DNA from: Candidatus Woesebacteria bacterium
Lineage (GTDB): Bacteria > Patescibacteriota > Microgenomatia > UBA1406 > HO2-37-13b
Direction of reading: 5' to 3'
Length of the DNA: 48,103 bases
Assembly (NCBI GenBank): GCA_018062135.1
Contig: JAGOSW010000003.1
Location: 29,385-77,487 of the forward strand
A model generated the notes under the pieces. That model was not told the origin of the DNA. It did not search any database and saw only the letters and a list, made by a program, of their open reading frames with translations. A program made the translations under genes and the position numbers. Position 1 is the stretch's first letter. The number at the start of each line of letters is the position of its first letter. This document shows, in pieces, positions 15,828-24,577 of this stretch.

Positions 15828-17778
15828 CCTTGTTTTCATCCTTCAGGCAGTCTGTGTAAAGTTTAATAAGAAACAAAGGATTTTCTACTGAAGAAGGAAA
15901 TTTATCATATGCATTCTTTAGAGTATCTTCGGCTTCAATACACTTCTTTTGATCCATTTGAGCAGCTGCGAGTTTTTGGTATATCTTTACATCATTATCA
16001 TCATAACGCAGCGCAGCAGCATAGTGCTTCTCAGCTTCTCCATAATTTTTCGCCGCATAGAAGTAGTCGGCAGTTTCTGCTCTATAGATGCGGTAAAGCA
16101 GAAGATTACTTGCCAGCATTAAGTGCTTATACTGTCCTAGACTTCCAGAATATGGATCATGGTAAGAACTCCAAAGAGCATTATTAATATCATTTATCGC
16201 TTTAGCGCTAGGAAAATCCTCTTTTGAAAAGAGCTTGTATAGTAATCCTTCGCGGATCCACACATACTTTTCTTTTATGGGAAAACTAGAATTTGTATAG
16301 ATTGGTCTTTTCTCGACATTACTCATTATGAATTTTTGATCGAATTCACTATCCATCTTGTCTGGAAAGATCAAATCGGGGTACTGCTTCGCAATGTTTT
16401 TGAATCTTCTCGCATCGAAAAGATGAGACTTATTAATCACGGCAACGTCGGGCCTATATCCTTTCACAAGATGTAAGTAAGAAACATTAAAAATCTCGTT
16501 GTCTTTAGTTAGTAAGAGAATGGCATTTTTATCTGCTGTATCAAGAATGTTCATAGCTAGTTTTTCTGCTGTTTCATCGTTTTTTAAGACGGATATTTTA
16601 GGATAGTTAATGAAAAGTAAATTAATGGGAATAATAAGACAGAGGGCAAAAATCATTGGTATGTAGTTTAAGGAGGGCGATGTATCGGTTTTGGCACGAA
16701 CTCTTTGTATTAGTAGCGAAAAGCCTTTAATCAACGCCACAACGCCAAATGCTACCCATATGGTTACAAATACGTAGGATGGCATTGAGAATCTCTCAAA
16801 AGTTGCGATAGTAAAGCTGTTTGAGAGAATATATGCGGCATAGAAGATGTAAATTGGTCCAGTGAACATGAAAGCAAGGAAATGAAAGACAAAACGCTTT
16901 TTATTCTGATAGAACTCATATATTCCTCCTGTGAGGGCTAGTAGAAAGGCAGGAAGAGTTATATCTTCAATAAGTAAAGTAAAGTATGCATACACATCAG
17001 TTAGACGAGAAATAGGCTTCTCTACAATAACCACAGCAGATGTAAATGAGCCATAAGCTGCTCTGGATATAATCTTAAGAATATTAAAGACAGACAGAGT
17101 ATCTTCCCACGTGTACGCAGCTAAGTGTGGAATTGAGAAAATGAACCAAGCAATAGGCAAGAGTGAAAGTGCTCCAGTAAGCATAATTGCCCGTTTATTC
17201 TTACTGACAAAGCTTAAAACATGTGCCTTTTCGTTAAATAATGCATAGATGTATGCAGGAAGCATAAACAAAATTATGTGGTGGTGTGATAGTGAGAGTA
17301 CAAATAAGGCTATGAATGTTAATCCGGCTTTAGCGCTATGTGATTTTTGCCACCATAGTAATGCGAGTAGTTGCACACCAACAAAGAAAATATGAAGGCC
17401 AAATACTTCGGGTACGACTGCATAAAGCCAATATAAATATGACGTTCCAAGAGTAAGCACTGCAACGAGAGCCGCAATACTACTTGCAGTTACAAAAGCT
17501 ATGTACACAAAAAGTATTGAGAGTGCTAATGCAATTGAAAGTGATGAAAGAAGAGAAACGCGCCATGCGACTGATCCAAAGGGGATAATGTGGGATAATA
17601 GATATCCGAAAAACGTATATAGAGGATAGCCAGGAGGGTGCGCTACGCCCCCTGTGTAAGCAGCAGTAACTAAGTCGCCAGCATCACCACCAAAAATCGA
17701 TTGAGATTGTGTAGATAGATATAGAACAACGAAGAATGCAAGTACTAGTCCACAAAGCATGCGCATACTTCTACTCAT
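15760..17778 (-). CDS. DUF2723-family membrane protein with C-terminal TPR-like repeats
   Basis: From the ATG at 17778 the protein has 672 aa. The hallmark GGDAGDLVTAAYTGGVAHPP follows the first helix, with GYPLYTFFGYLL next; this Asp-containing loop is typical of DUF2723/TMEM260-like GT-C proteins, one of which is an O-mannosyltransferase. About ten helices follow, then a soluble part; from about residue 580 AAKNYGEAEKHYAAALRYD and later segments look like TPR units. An in-frame TTG at 17799 lies upstream of the TGATATAAT -10 (17794-17786), so the ATG seven bases after that box is preferred. Confidence 0.8.
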   Translation of the reverse strand: MSRSMRMLCGLVLAFFVVLYLSTQSQSIFGGDAGDLVTAAYTGGVAHPPGYPLYTFFGYLLSHIIPFGSVAWRVSLLSSLSIALALSILFVYIAFVTASSIAALVAVLTLGTSYLYWLYAVVPEVFGLHIFFVGVQLLALLWWQKSHSAKAGLTFIALFVLSLSHHHIILFMLPAYIYALFNEKAHVLSFVSKNKRAIMLTGALSLLPIAWFIFSIPHLAAYTWEDTLSVFNILKIISRAAYGSFTSAVVIVEKPISRLTDVYAYFTLLIEDITLPAFLLALTGGIYEFYQNKKRFVFHFLAFMFTGPIYIFYAAYILSNSFTIATFERFSMPSYVFVTIWVAFGVVALIKGFSLLIQRVRAKTDTSPSLNYIPMIFALCLIIPINLLFINYPKISVLKNDETAEKLAMNILDTADKNAILLLTKDNEIFNVSYLHLVKGYRPDVAVINKSHLFDARRFKNIAKQYPDLIFPDKMDSEFDQKFIMSNVEKRPIYTNSSFPIKEKYVWIREGLLYKLFSKEDFPSAKAINDINNALWSSYHDPYSGSLGQYKHLMLASNLLLYRIYRAETADYFYAAKNYGEAEKHYAAALRYDDNDVKIYQKLAAAQMDQKKCIEAEDTLKNAYDKFPSSVENPLFLIKLYTDCLKDENKVKEWRAVYDSLNSKNQQKLEQL

Positions 17779-17796
17779 ACTCGCCATTATATCAAA

Positions 17797-17824
17797 CAAA
17801 AACCCTCCCCGATGAGGGGAGGGT
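17797..17824 (-). terminator. Rho-independent terminator of the major pilin gene
   Basis: ACCCTCCCC (17810-17802 on plus) and GGGGAGGGT (17816-17824) form a perfect 9-bp GC-rich stem with a 5-nt loop, followed on the minus strand by TTTTT. It starts 22 bp after the pilin stop. It is one of two textbook terminators in the window, in line with a highly expressed monocistronic pilin. Confidence 0.93.
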
Positions 17825-17846
17825 AATTTTAATTGCTAGTTCTGGT

Positions 17847-18380
17847 TTATGATCCGTCGCAAGCGGTTACGCCTGTGAAGGAGAATACTTCAAAGTAGTC
17901 ATTCGATGATCCATCGTTTGTCAACTTTGCGAGGTTAGCTCGTGATTCCATTCTTGAGCAGATTCTGTATTGACCCTCAGAGTTTATAATTAACTCGTAG
18001 ACAGCTCTGTCCGACTCAGCATTTCCTGCTGCTGTCGTTGTTACGATGGATGTTCTGTTTGAAGGATCTGTTGGCAACGTGTTTGCATATGCACACAGAT
18101 CTATACCGATCCATCCTGTTGATGAACAGTTATTCGTACCTCCTATTGAAGTCGTGTTTGTGGCTGAGAAATCAGTTGGATGGTCAGAAAGATACTGTTC
18201 AACAATGGATTGCATTGATGAAATATCTTTAATTCTTTGTGTGTCTCGCGCTCTTCTTTGCGCTTCTGCTGGGTTAATGGTTATAAGAGCCACTACCGCA
18301 AGAATGGCAATAAGTGATACGACGATAAGTATTTCGACTAAGGTGAATCCTTTTTGTAATTTCATAAGTGGTTTGCTCAT
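17847..18380 (-). CDS. Type IV prepilin, probable major pilin
   Basis: 177 aa from the ATG at 18380 (or 172 from 18365). A short leader ends in QKG, followed by the class III signal FTLVEILIVVSLIAILAVVA with Glu at mature +5, then a hydrophobic N-terminal helix and a globular domain with four cysteines. A prepilin peptidase would cut after the Gly. The ATG at 18419 overlaps the -10 box, so it is not the start. Its own TTGACA promoter and strong terminator, and its place after pilBTC, point to the main structural subunit. Confidence 0.88.
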   Translation of the reverse strand: MSKPLMKLQKGFTLVEILIVVSLIAILAVVALITINPAEAQRRARDTQRIKDISSMQSIVEQYLSDHPTDFSATNTTSIGGTNNCSSTGWIGIDLCAYANTLPTDPSNRTSIVTTTAAGNAESDRAVYELIINSEGQYRICSRMESRANLAKLTNDGSSNDYFEVFSFTGVTACDGS

Positions 18381-18417
18381 AATGATTAATGAATTAATTT
18401 TTAACCTCTTAGGTATC

Positions 18418-18447
18418 ATAATAGTCCTTTTCTTTTCACGTTGTCAA
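18418..18447 (-). promoter_or_regulatory. Promoter of the major pilin
   Basis: TTGACA (18447-18442) and TATTAT (18423-18418) with an 18-bp spacer, lying between pilC and the pilin. The predicted start leaves a leader of about 30 nt, longer than for most genes here. Confidence 0.75.
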
Positions 18448-18454
18448 GTACTTT

Positions 18455-19654
18455 TTAGAAGGAGGACGATAAGCTGAATATTGGTGTTATTACAGCAACA
18501 ACAACAAACATAACACCTACTCCAAGAACCATAAGAATAGCTGGTTCTATAAGCGTTGTCATGGCTTTAATAGCTATTTCTGACTCGCTTTCAAAGTATT
18601 TTGCTAAGTGTCCGAGTGTTTCATCTAAATGGCCGGTTTGCTCTCCTACTGAAGTCATTTGTACAAATATCGGAGGAAATATCTTTGCATCTTCAAGTGC
18701 CCCACCCAATGTTCCACCCTGCTCAATAATCTGTCGTACACGCCTTAGGGCATTTTGATAGATAACATTACTTGTGGTTTCAGTAATAATATCAAGAGAT
18801 TCTAAGATGGATACACCAGCCGCTATAAGAATTGAAAGAGTCCTTGTTGTATCAACAAGAGCTGCTACTTTAACGACTTTACTGATTACTGGCGCTTTTA
18901 AAATTATTCGATCAAATATAAGCCTCCCCGCTGCCGAAGCATACGCCTTCTTTATTAAAAAGATCGTTGCAGCAATAGAAATTAAAATTATGTACCAATA
19001 GTTTGCAAATAAATCTGAGATAAATATTAAGAATACTGTCGCAGCAGGTAGTTTAACGTTGAATTCCTTATATACCTCGAGCAGTTTAGGTATAACAAAG
19101 GTCAACATAACGAACATAACCCCTCCCATTGCAGTAATAACGATTGCAGGGTATACCATTGCTCCTTTGATCTTACTTTTAAAGGTTCTCTCCTGCTCTA
19201 AAGTATCAGCCAACTTAACGAGAATTTCATCTAACTTACCTGAAGCCTCCCCTGCCTTTACAAGCGCAATATATAGATTATTAAATTGCTTTGGAAACTT
19301 TTTTAAAGAACTTGAGAAGCTAGTCCCCGCTTTTACATCCGAATCAATTGACTCGATAAGCTTTAAATAAGCTGGTTTACTTGCCTGTCGTTTTAAAATA
19401 TCGAGAGAATCAATAATTGTTAAGCCAGAATTAAGCATAATTGCGAGTTGCCTTGTCATGTCGACTATATCTGTAAAAGCAACCTTACTAAACATGCTTG
19501 TGAGAGAGCTTGTCATTGGTTTTGCGTGTTCGTGAAGATCAAGAATAATAAGACCACTGGTACGCAAATATGCCATGGCTTTATCCTGCGTATCAGCCTC
19601 GAAAATACCTGATACTGGCTTATTATCTTTTATTGCCTTATAGCTATATTCCAT
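18455..19654 (-). CDS. pilC: Type IV pilus inner-membrane platform protein PilC
   Basis: 399 aa GspF/PilC family. Two homologous T2SSF cytoplasmic domains (about 65-190 and 270-390) are separated by membrane helices. Typical segments are RQLAIMLNSGLTIIDSLDIL (about 69-88), KAGEASGKLDEIL (about 133-145) and the matching second-repeat TSVGEQTGHLDETLGHLAKYFE. The N-terminus YSYKAIKDNKPVSGIFEADT is also family-typical. It lies 2 bp after pilT and anchors the assembly ATPases. Confidence 0.93.
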   Translation of the reverse strand: MEYSYKAIKDNKPVSGIFEADTQDKAMAYLRTSGLIILDLHEHAKPMTSSLTSMFSKVAFTDIVDMTRQLAIMLNSGLTIIDSLDILKRQASKPAYLKLIESIDSDVKAGTSFSSSLKKFPKQFNNLYIALVKAGEASGKLDEILVKLADTLEQERTFKSKIKGAMVYPAIVITAMGGVMFVMLTFVIPKLLEVYKEFNVKLPAATVFLIFISDLFANYWYIILISIAATIFLIKKAYASAAGRLIFDRIILKAPVISKVVKVAALVDTTRTLSILIAAGVSILESLDIITETTSNVIYQNALRRVRQIIEQGGTLGGALEDAKIFPPIFVQMTSVGEQTGHLDETLGHLAKYFESESEIAIKAMTTLIEPAILMVLGVGVMFVVVAVITPIFSLSSSF

Positions 19655-19656
19655 AA

Positions 19657-20709
19657 TTATTTAATAAGTTTTTGCATCTGGGCTGGTCGAATACAGTGGA
19701 AAAGAGCGGTTTCTCTTGAAATTTTCCCTTCAAAATAAAGATTGGCCAAATACTTTTCTAGAATTATCATTCCTTGATCTGACGAGGTTTCAATAATGTT
19801 GTCTAAGAGATGGGTTTTATTATCGCGTATTACTGAAGAAACTGCTTGATTGCCAATAAGAATTTCAACTGCAGGAATGCGCGTTTTTTTATCGATAGTA
19901 GGAACTAGACGTTGTGATACGACAGCCTTAAGTGTAGATGCCAGCTGAAGGCGTACTTGGCTTTGTTGTCGTGGTGGAAATACATCAACGATACGATCAA
20001 TGGTTTGTGGGACAGAATTTGTGTGTAGTGTGGAAAAAACCAAGTGACCTGTTTCTGCAATTGTCAGAGCTGCTTGAATAGTGTCATAGTCGCGCATTTC
20101 TCCGATAACTACGATGTCTGGGTCCTCTCGAAGAGCAGATTTAAGCGCCACTCCCCAAGAATGTGTGTCCTGGCCGATCTCTCTTTGAGAAATAATAGAT
20201 TTTGCTTGCGGATAAAGATATTCAATAGGGTCCTCAATGGTAAGAATATGGCGGGCATAGCGCATATTAATCTCATTAATTATCGCTGCAATTGTGGTCG
20301 ATTTCCCCTCTCCTGTAGGTCCCGTTACAAGAACAAAACCCTGCTTCATCTCGGTGAAGTTATATAAAAGTGGTGGAAGACCAAGAGCCTCAAGAGGACT
20401 AATTTTTGTTGGAATCAGACGAAAAGAACCAGCAAGCATACCGCGAATGTAATAAAGATTTATTCTGAAGCGGTGATTTTCGAAGTTATAACCAAGATCA
20501 ACCTCCTTATTTGTAATGAGCATCTCTTTCTTCTCGTCAATAAGTAAATGCATAAGCATTTCTTGGGTCATTGTTCCATCGAGAACAGGATATGCTTTAA
20601 GTGCATAGAGCTCGCCATTTACACGCAAAGAAGGATTGTATCCAGGAACAATATGAAGGTCTGATGCTCCTTTTTCTATAGTTAGCTTAAATAGCTCTTC
20701 AATTGTCAT
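19657..20709 (-). CDS. pilT: Twitching motility/pilus retraction ATPase PilT
   Basis: 350 aa hexameric secretion ATPase. Walker A is GPTGEGKST (130-138), with Glu where Ser is usual. The Asp box is LTIEDPIEYLY, Walker B is DPDIVVIGEMRD, and the His box is TGHLVFSTLHTNS. The N-terminus SDLHIVPG matches PilT rather than PilB, and there is no zinc motif. It lies between pilB and pilC with gaps of 6 and 2 bp. It would depolymerise pili for twitching or DNA uptake. Confidence 0.93.
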   Translation of the reverse strand: MTIEELFKLTIEKGASDLHIVPGYNPSLRVNGELYALKAYPVLDGTMTQEMLMHLLIDEKKEMLITNKEVDLGYNFENHRFRINLYYIRGMLAGSFRLIPTKISPLEALGLPPLLYNFTEMKQGFVLVTGPTGEGKSTTIAAIINEINMRYARHILTIEDPIEYLYPQAKSIISQREIGQDTHSWGVALKSALREDPDIVVIGEMRDYDTIQAALTIAETGHLVFSTLHTNSVPQTIDRIVDVFPPRQQSQVRLQLASTLKAVVSQRLVPTIDKKTRIPAVEILIGNQAVSSVIRDNKTHLLDNIIETSSDQGMIILEKYLANLYFEGKISRETALFHCIRPAQMQKLIK

Positions 20710-20715
20710 ATGCTG

Positions 20716-22431
20716 CTATGATTGTGCGACGCGCAAAACTTCTTCTAACGTTGTAATGCCATCAAGTGCCTTAAGGTAGCCATCTTGTTTCATAGTGATA
20801 AGACCTTCTTTTATAGCCTGATCCTGAATCTCATTTGCTGTTGAATTGCGCACTATAAGTTTTTCGACGTCTCTCGATATCTTAATAACTTCAAAAATAC
20901 CAACACGACCAAAATAACCTTCATTTGGGTTGGTCGCATTAGGCTTATTATAAAGTTTAATACTTTGCGGATCATCTTTGTACTGCTGTGGAAGAAGATC
21001 GCCCAAAACCTCTTTAATATTTTCAATGATTACAGGATCGGGAGTATATGGCACCTTGTGATCTTCACTTATGCGTCGCGCAATACGTTGCGCGACAACT
21101 GCGTTTAATACAGACGAGATAAGAAATGGCTCGCCGCCCAAGTCTATTAAACGTGGTATCGCTGTGGCGGCGTCATTAGTATGAAGTGTCGAAAAAACCA
21201 AGTGGCCAGTAAGAGCAGCTTGGAGAGCAAGCTGCGTCGTTTCTGAATCACGGATTTCTCCGACAAGAATAACGTTTGGATCTTGTCGTAAGAATGCGCG
21301 TAAACCTGTTGCAAAGGTAAGCCCTGCTTGAGGATTTATTTGAACCTGGTTTACGCCGGCTAGCTGATATTCGACTGGATCTTCGAGAGTGACTATATTA
21401 ACTGAGGGCTTATTTATTCTATTAATCATTGAATAAAGACTTGTTGATTTACCTGAGCCAGTTGGACCCGTAACAAGTACAATTCCATACGGTTTAAGCA
21501 TTGCTTCTTCCAAAACTTTGAGCTGCGGCCCACGCAGTCCCAAATCGCCTACTGTCGGGATGCCGCCAGTTTTTTTCAAAAGTCTCATGACTACTTTTTC
21601 ACCATGCACGGTTGGGAGCGTTGATACGCGAAGATCGACCTCGTCCTCACCCATTCTAAAATTAAAACGACCATCCTGTGGCGCTCTCTTTTCATCAATC
21701 TTTAATCCAGAAATAATTTTTATACGAGAAATGAGTGAATCGTTTATAGTTTTAGGCAAAGATAATTTCTCTTGCAACATACCATCGATACGATAGCGAA
21801 TGCGTGTTCTTTCTTCTTGTGGTTCAATATGAATATCCGAGGCTCGACCTTTTACTGCATATTCTAGAATGGTCTTTACAATTTTGGCTATTGGAGCTTC
21901 TTTAATAAAATCACCGATTTGATCTGCTTTAACGGTATTTACATCGGTAGGCGAAAATTCCTTCAAAGCCTCAGTAATGTTTGGCGATAAGCTCTGGGTA
22001 TATACAATATCAATCGTTTTTATTAAATCTTCTTTAAGTGCAAGTGTTGGAATAATGCGCATCGCCGTCTTTTTCTGTAAGAACCCAATAGTTTGCACAT
22101 CAAATGGATCCACCATTGCAACTTTAAGTGTTCCTTCCTTCTCATTAAGTTCAAATGGAATAAGTAGGTACTTTCTTGCCAACGATTCTGGCACGAGTGC
22201 GAGAGCTTGTGGTGCAACAGGCATTGACTCACCTGTTACCCATGGAATGTTAAGCACTGTTGCTTTTGCTTTGACTATTTCTATTTCAGCTACGCCTGAA
22301 TTTTGCACTAAATATTCATCAATAGGAATATTTTTTTGCAATGCATCAACCTCGCATTTCTGGGCTTGATCAGCAGAAATAATTTTATTAGTTACTAATA
22401 CATCAAGAAATTGCTTCGTTGGGACTGTCAT
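20716..22431 (-). CDS. pilB: Type IV pilus extension ATPase PilB (GspE family)
   Basis: 571 aa. N-terminal MshEN-type region (1-150), then RASDIHIEPQ, Walker A GPTGSGKST (about residue 325), Asp box VTLEDPVEYQLAGV, Walker B DPNVILVGEIRDSET and His box TGHLVFSTLHTND. The region where GspE/PilB usually has a four-cysteine zinc motif (around TPDPVIIENIKEVLG) has no cysteines. First gene of the pilB-pilT-pilC block; TATAGT lies eight bases upstream of the ATG. Confidence 0.95.
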   Translation of the reverse strand: MTVPTKQFLDVLVTNKIISADQAQKCEVDALQKNIPIDEYLVQNSGVAEIEIVKAKATVLNIPWVTGESMPVAPQALALVPESLARKYLLIPFELNEKEGTLKVAMVDPFDVQTIGFLQKKTAMRIIPTLALKEDLIKTIDIVYTQSLSPNITEALKEFSPTDVNTVKADQIGDFIKEAPIAKIVKTILEYAVKGRASDIHIEPQEERTRIRYRIDGMLQEKLSLPKTINDSLISRIKIISGLKIDEKRAPQDGRFNFRMGEDEVDLRVSTLPTVHGEKVVMRLLKKTGGIPTVGDLGLRGPQLKVLEEAMLKPYGIVLVTGPTGSGKSTSLYSMINRINKPSVNIVTLEDPVEYQLAGVNQVQINPQAGLTFATGLRAFLRQDPNVILVGEIRDSETTQLALQAALTGHLVFSTLHTNDAATAIPRLIDLGGEPFLISSVLNAVVAQRIARRISEDHKVPYTPDPVIIENIKEVLGDLLPQQYKDDPQSIKLYNKPNATNPNEGYFGRVGIFEVIKISRDVEKLIVRNSTANEIQDQAIKEGLITMKQDGYLKALDGITTLEEVLRVAQS

Positions 22432-22439
22432 ATCATTTC

Positions 22440-22464
22440 ACTATAAGTAATCATGGTGTAAAAT
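22440..22464. promoter_or_regulatory. Divergent promoter pair between pilB and the clamp-loader-like gene
   Basis: Only 42 bp separate the two start codons. TATAGT on minus (22445-22440) is eight bases from the pilB ATG. TAAAAT on plus (22459-22464) is nine bases from the ATG at 22474. Both fit leaderless transcripts; -35 boxes are not clear. Confidence 0.55.
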
Positions 22465-22473
22465 TCAATCCAT

Positions 22474-23142
22474 ATGCTCCCAGTTCTGCTCGTTTCGAAC
22501 AATACAACTGCCGTCAGGGAGTATGTAGATGGTATTGCTCTATCTCATAAAATAAAGGACATATATTTCTTTGGCGAGAAAGAAACCATATCTATTGAGG
22601 AAATTCGTGACATTAATAAGGAAATAATTCAGCCCGCATTTAGAATGCGTATGTATGTGCTTTTTGATTTCGACAAGGTTAAGAAAGAAAGCCAGAACGC
22701 CTTTTTAAAGACTTTAGAAGAACGCAATGAGCATAATGCCTTCATTCTTGTTGTGAGCGATGAATATAAAATACTTTCAACCATTCAGTCACGATGTAAA
22801 GTCGTGCGGCAGACTGAGGTCCTTCAATCCGAGACATCTATCCTCGATGAAATGCATTTTTTCGATGTAGGTGCATCTCTTGCAGATTTCCTCTCTGCAT
22901 CAAGCACATTATCTAAAGGCTCTCATGCAGCAGCCATCCATCAAATGCGCGAATATTTTTATGCTCTTGCTCGTGAAAAGTCATTATCCGATGCGGAGAG
23001 GCGCAATGTTTTTGTAGCTTTAGAAAAAGTAATTGAAGTTGAGTATCAGCTAAGCAACAACATTTATCCAGAATTTACGCTTGATTATCTTGTTATCTTC
23101 CTCTGTAAAGAAAAACTTCTTCCACTACGAGCCCTGAGTTGA
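22474..23142 (+). CDS. DNA polymerase III delta'-like clamp-loader subunit (truncated form)
   Basis: 222 aa, shorter than typical delta' (about 330). Recognisable parts are ISIEEIRDINKEI, KKESQNAFLKTLEE (the delta'/gamma NALLKTLEEP helix) and the sensor 1/SRC block ILSTIQSRCKVV. There is no Walker A and no zinc-binding cysteine cluster, so it would be a non-ATPase subunit or stator. The C-terminus is helical. Its position next to pil genes has no obvious functional meaning; the next gene has its own promoter overlapping this gene's end. Confidence 0.75.
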   Translation: MLPVLLVSNNTTAVREYVDGIALSHKIKDIYFFGEKETISIEEIRDINKEIIQPAFRMRMYVLFDFDKVKKESQNAFLKTLEERNEHNAFILVVSDEYKILSTIQSRCKVVRQTEVLQSETSILDEMHFFDVGASLADFLSASSTLSKGSHAAAIHQMREYFYALAREKSLSDAERRNVFVALEKVIEVEYQLSNNIYPEFTLDYLVIFLCKEKLLPLRALS

Positions 23143-23168
23143 CGTTGAATCGCTTTTCGTGTTATGCT
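23139..23168 (+). promoter_or_regulatory. Promoter of the minor pilin operon
   Basis: TTGACG (23139-23144), 18-bp spacer, TATGCT (23163-23168), then six bases to the ATG at 23175. It overlaps the stop codon of the upstream gene. The spacing predicts a leaderless mRNA. Confidence 0.7.
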
Positions 23169-23174
23169 AAAGCT

Positions 23175-23627
23175 ATGAATAGAGGCTTTTCGCTAATTGA
23201 AATACTACTTGTGATGGCTATTCTCGCTATTATCTCTACCATTAGTTCAATTTCCTTTGCAACCATTCGTAATAAAGCGGAAGATTCGAAGCGAAAAACT
23301 GAAATTGGAGAAATTCGCTCGGCTTTAGAACAATACAAAAGCATTAACAATAGGTATCCAACACCAAACGTTACCATTACAATGGGCTTAGCTTTTGGAT
23401 CAGAAGGTCTTTCTGATACAAATAATACATATATGCATAAGATTCCGCAGGATCCTGATTATCCAGTAAAAAGTTACTTTTATGAAAGTGTTGATGGTTC
23501 AGATTACGTCTTGCGTAGTGAATTAAATTCTCCGGAGCCCACACCGTGTGCTCTTACACCTACACCAGGGCTTTGCGGTTCTACGCATAATTGTAATTAC
23601 TGCTTTAGTTCATATGGACAACGTTAA
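23175..23627 (+). CDS. Type IV pilin-like protein (GspG/minor pilin)
   Basis: 150 aa from MNRGFSLIEILLVM; cleavage is expected after RG, leaving Phe+1 and Glu+5. After the hydrophobic helix comes KAEDSKRKTEIGEIRSALEQYK and NNRYP, a pattern of pseudopilins of the GspG type. The C-terminus is Cys-rich (CALTPTPGLCGSTHNCNYC). A start at 23139 would overlap the promoter and is rejected. It overlaps the next pilin by 14 bp. Confidence 0.85.
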   Translation: MNRGFSLIEILLVMAILAIISTISSISFATIRNKAEDSKRKTEIGEIRSALEQYKSINNRYPTPNVTITMGLAFGSEGLSDTNNTYMHKIPQDPDYPVKSYFYESVDGSDYVLRSELNSPEPTPCALTPTPGLCGSTHNCNYCFSSYGQR

Positions 23628-24090
23628 TCAACGAGGCTTTACTCTTTTAGAACTCATGATTGTTCTTGCGATAACCGCCGTACTAACTATTGGAGCATTG
23701 TCTTCATATAGAGGCTTTGATCAATTGAAGAGACTCGAGGCGGATTCTGAGGCTTTTATAGAGAGTGTCGAGCTGGCAAAAAAACAAGTTAGCTCGGGAG
23801 AAAAACCCTGCGTTGGGTACACCGGAACATACAGCGTGTCATGGGGAGACACTAGTTACAGTGTTGTGCCTGGGGGTTGTTCTCTGCTACAGAGCTATGA
23901 ACTAAAGGGAAACGAATTTGAAACAGCTACCTCATCTGCTGTTTTTAACCCATTCGGAAGAGGTACAACACTTACTACAGATCAATGTATTCTTGTTCGC
24001 AATATATATCATGATCAATGTCAAAAGATTACTATTGAGACATCTGGCACGGTAAGTTCAGAAGCTAATCCAGAATGCACGTGTAACTAA
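23614..24090 (+). CDS. Type IV pilin-like protein (GspH/FimT-like minor pilin)
   Basis: 158 aa from MDNVNQRGFTLLELMIVLAI; cleavage after RG with Glu at +5. A hydrophobic helix is followed by a beta-rich domain of GspH/FimT size and four cysteines. Second gene of the minor pilin cluster. Codons upstream of 23614 lie in the coding sequence of the previous gene and are not used. Confidence 0.82.
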   Translation: MDNVNQRGFTLLELMIVLAITAVLTIGALSSYRGFDQLKRLEADSEAFIESVELAKKQVSSGEKPCVGYTGTYSVSWGDTSYSVVPGGCSLLQSYELKGNEFETATSSAVFNPFGRGTTLTTDQCILVRNIYHDQCQKITIETSGTVSSEANPECTCN

Positions 24091-24094
24091 GATC

Positions 24095-24577
24095 ATGAAT
24101 ATTAAATCCCATCTTCGGTCACAAAAGGGCCTTTCGCTTTTAGAGGTACTTGCTTTTGTGACTATATTATCCTTAACCTTCTTGGGCGTTGCTTATACGA
24201 CAGGTCAATCAATTAAAAGAACAAAGTTTAATGAACAAAAACTTATAGCAACGCGCTACGCAGAAGAGCTTGAGGAATGGCTAAGAGGTGAAAAAGAGGT
24301 TGATTGGGCAACTTTTTATACTACGCATGCAGGAGCAGCGCCAAGCGGTACGACATACTGTTTTGATGATGCGGTATACGACGAAAACAATGACATATCT
24401 TGGCCAGCGGCAGGAGATTGCGGTGAACTCTTTGGACTTCGCGACATCTACAGGAGAGAAGTTGTGTTGACGCAAAGCCTCACATCACAAGTTCAAGTTG
24501 TTATTCAGGTGGAATGGAAAGATGGTGGCAATGTTTTTAGTGTCCCTATTAATACAATTTTAACGAAATGGGAATAA
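24095..24577 (+). CDS. Type IV pilin-like protein (PilV/GspI-like)
   Basis: 160 aa. The signal SQKGLSLLEVLAFVTILSL gives cleavage after KG with Glu at +5. The following QKLIATRYAEELEEWLRGEK resembles the PilV/GspI helix with its 'A..A.e.lE.lr' pattern. Its 3' end overlaps the next gene by 10 bp. Confidence 0.8.
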   Translation: MNIKSHLRSQKGLSLLEVLAFVTILSLTFLGVAYTTGQSIKRTKFNEQKLIATRYAEELEEWLRGEKEVDWATFYTTHAGAAPSGTTYCFDDAVYDENNDISWPAAGDCGELFGLRDIYRREVVLTQSLTSQVQVVIQVEWKDGGNVFSVPINTILTKWE

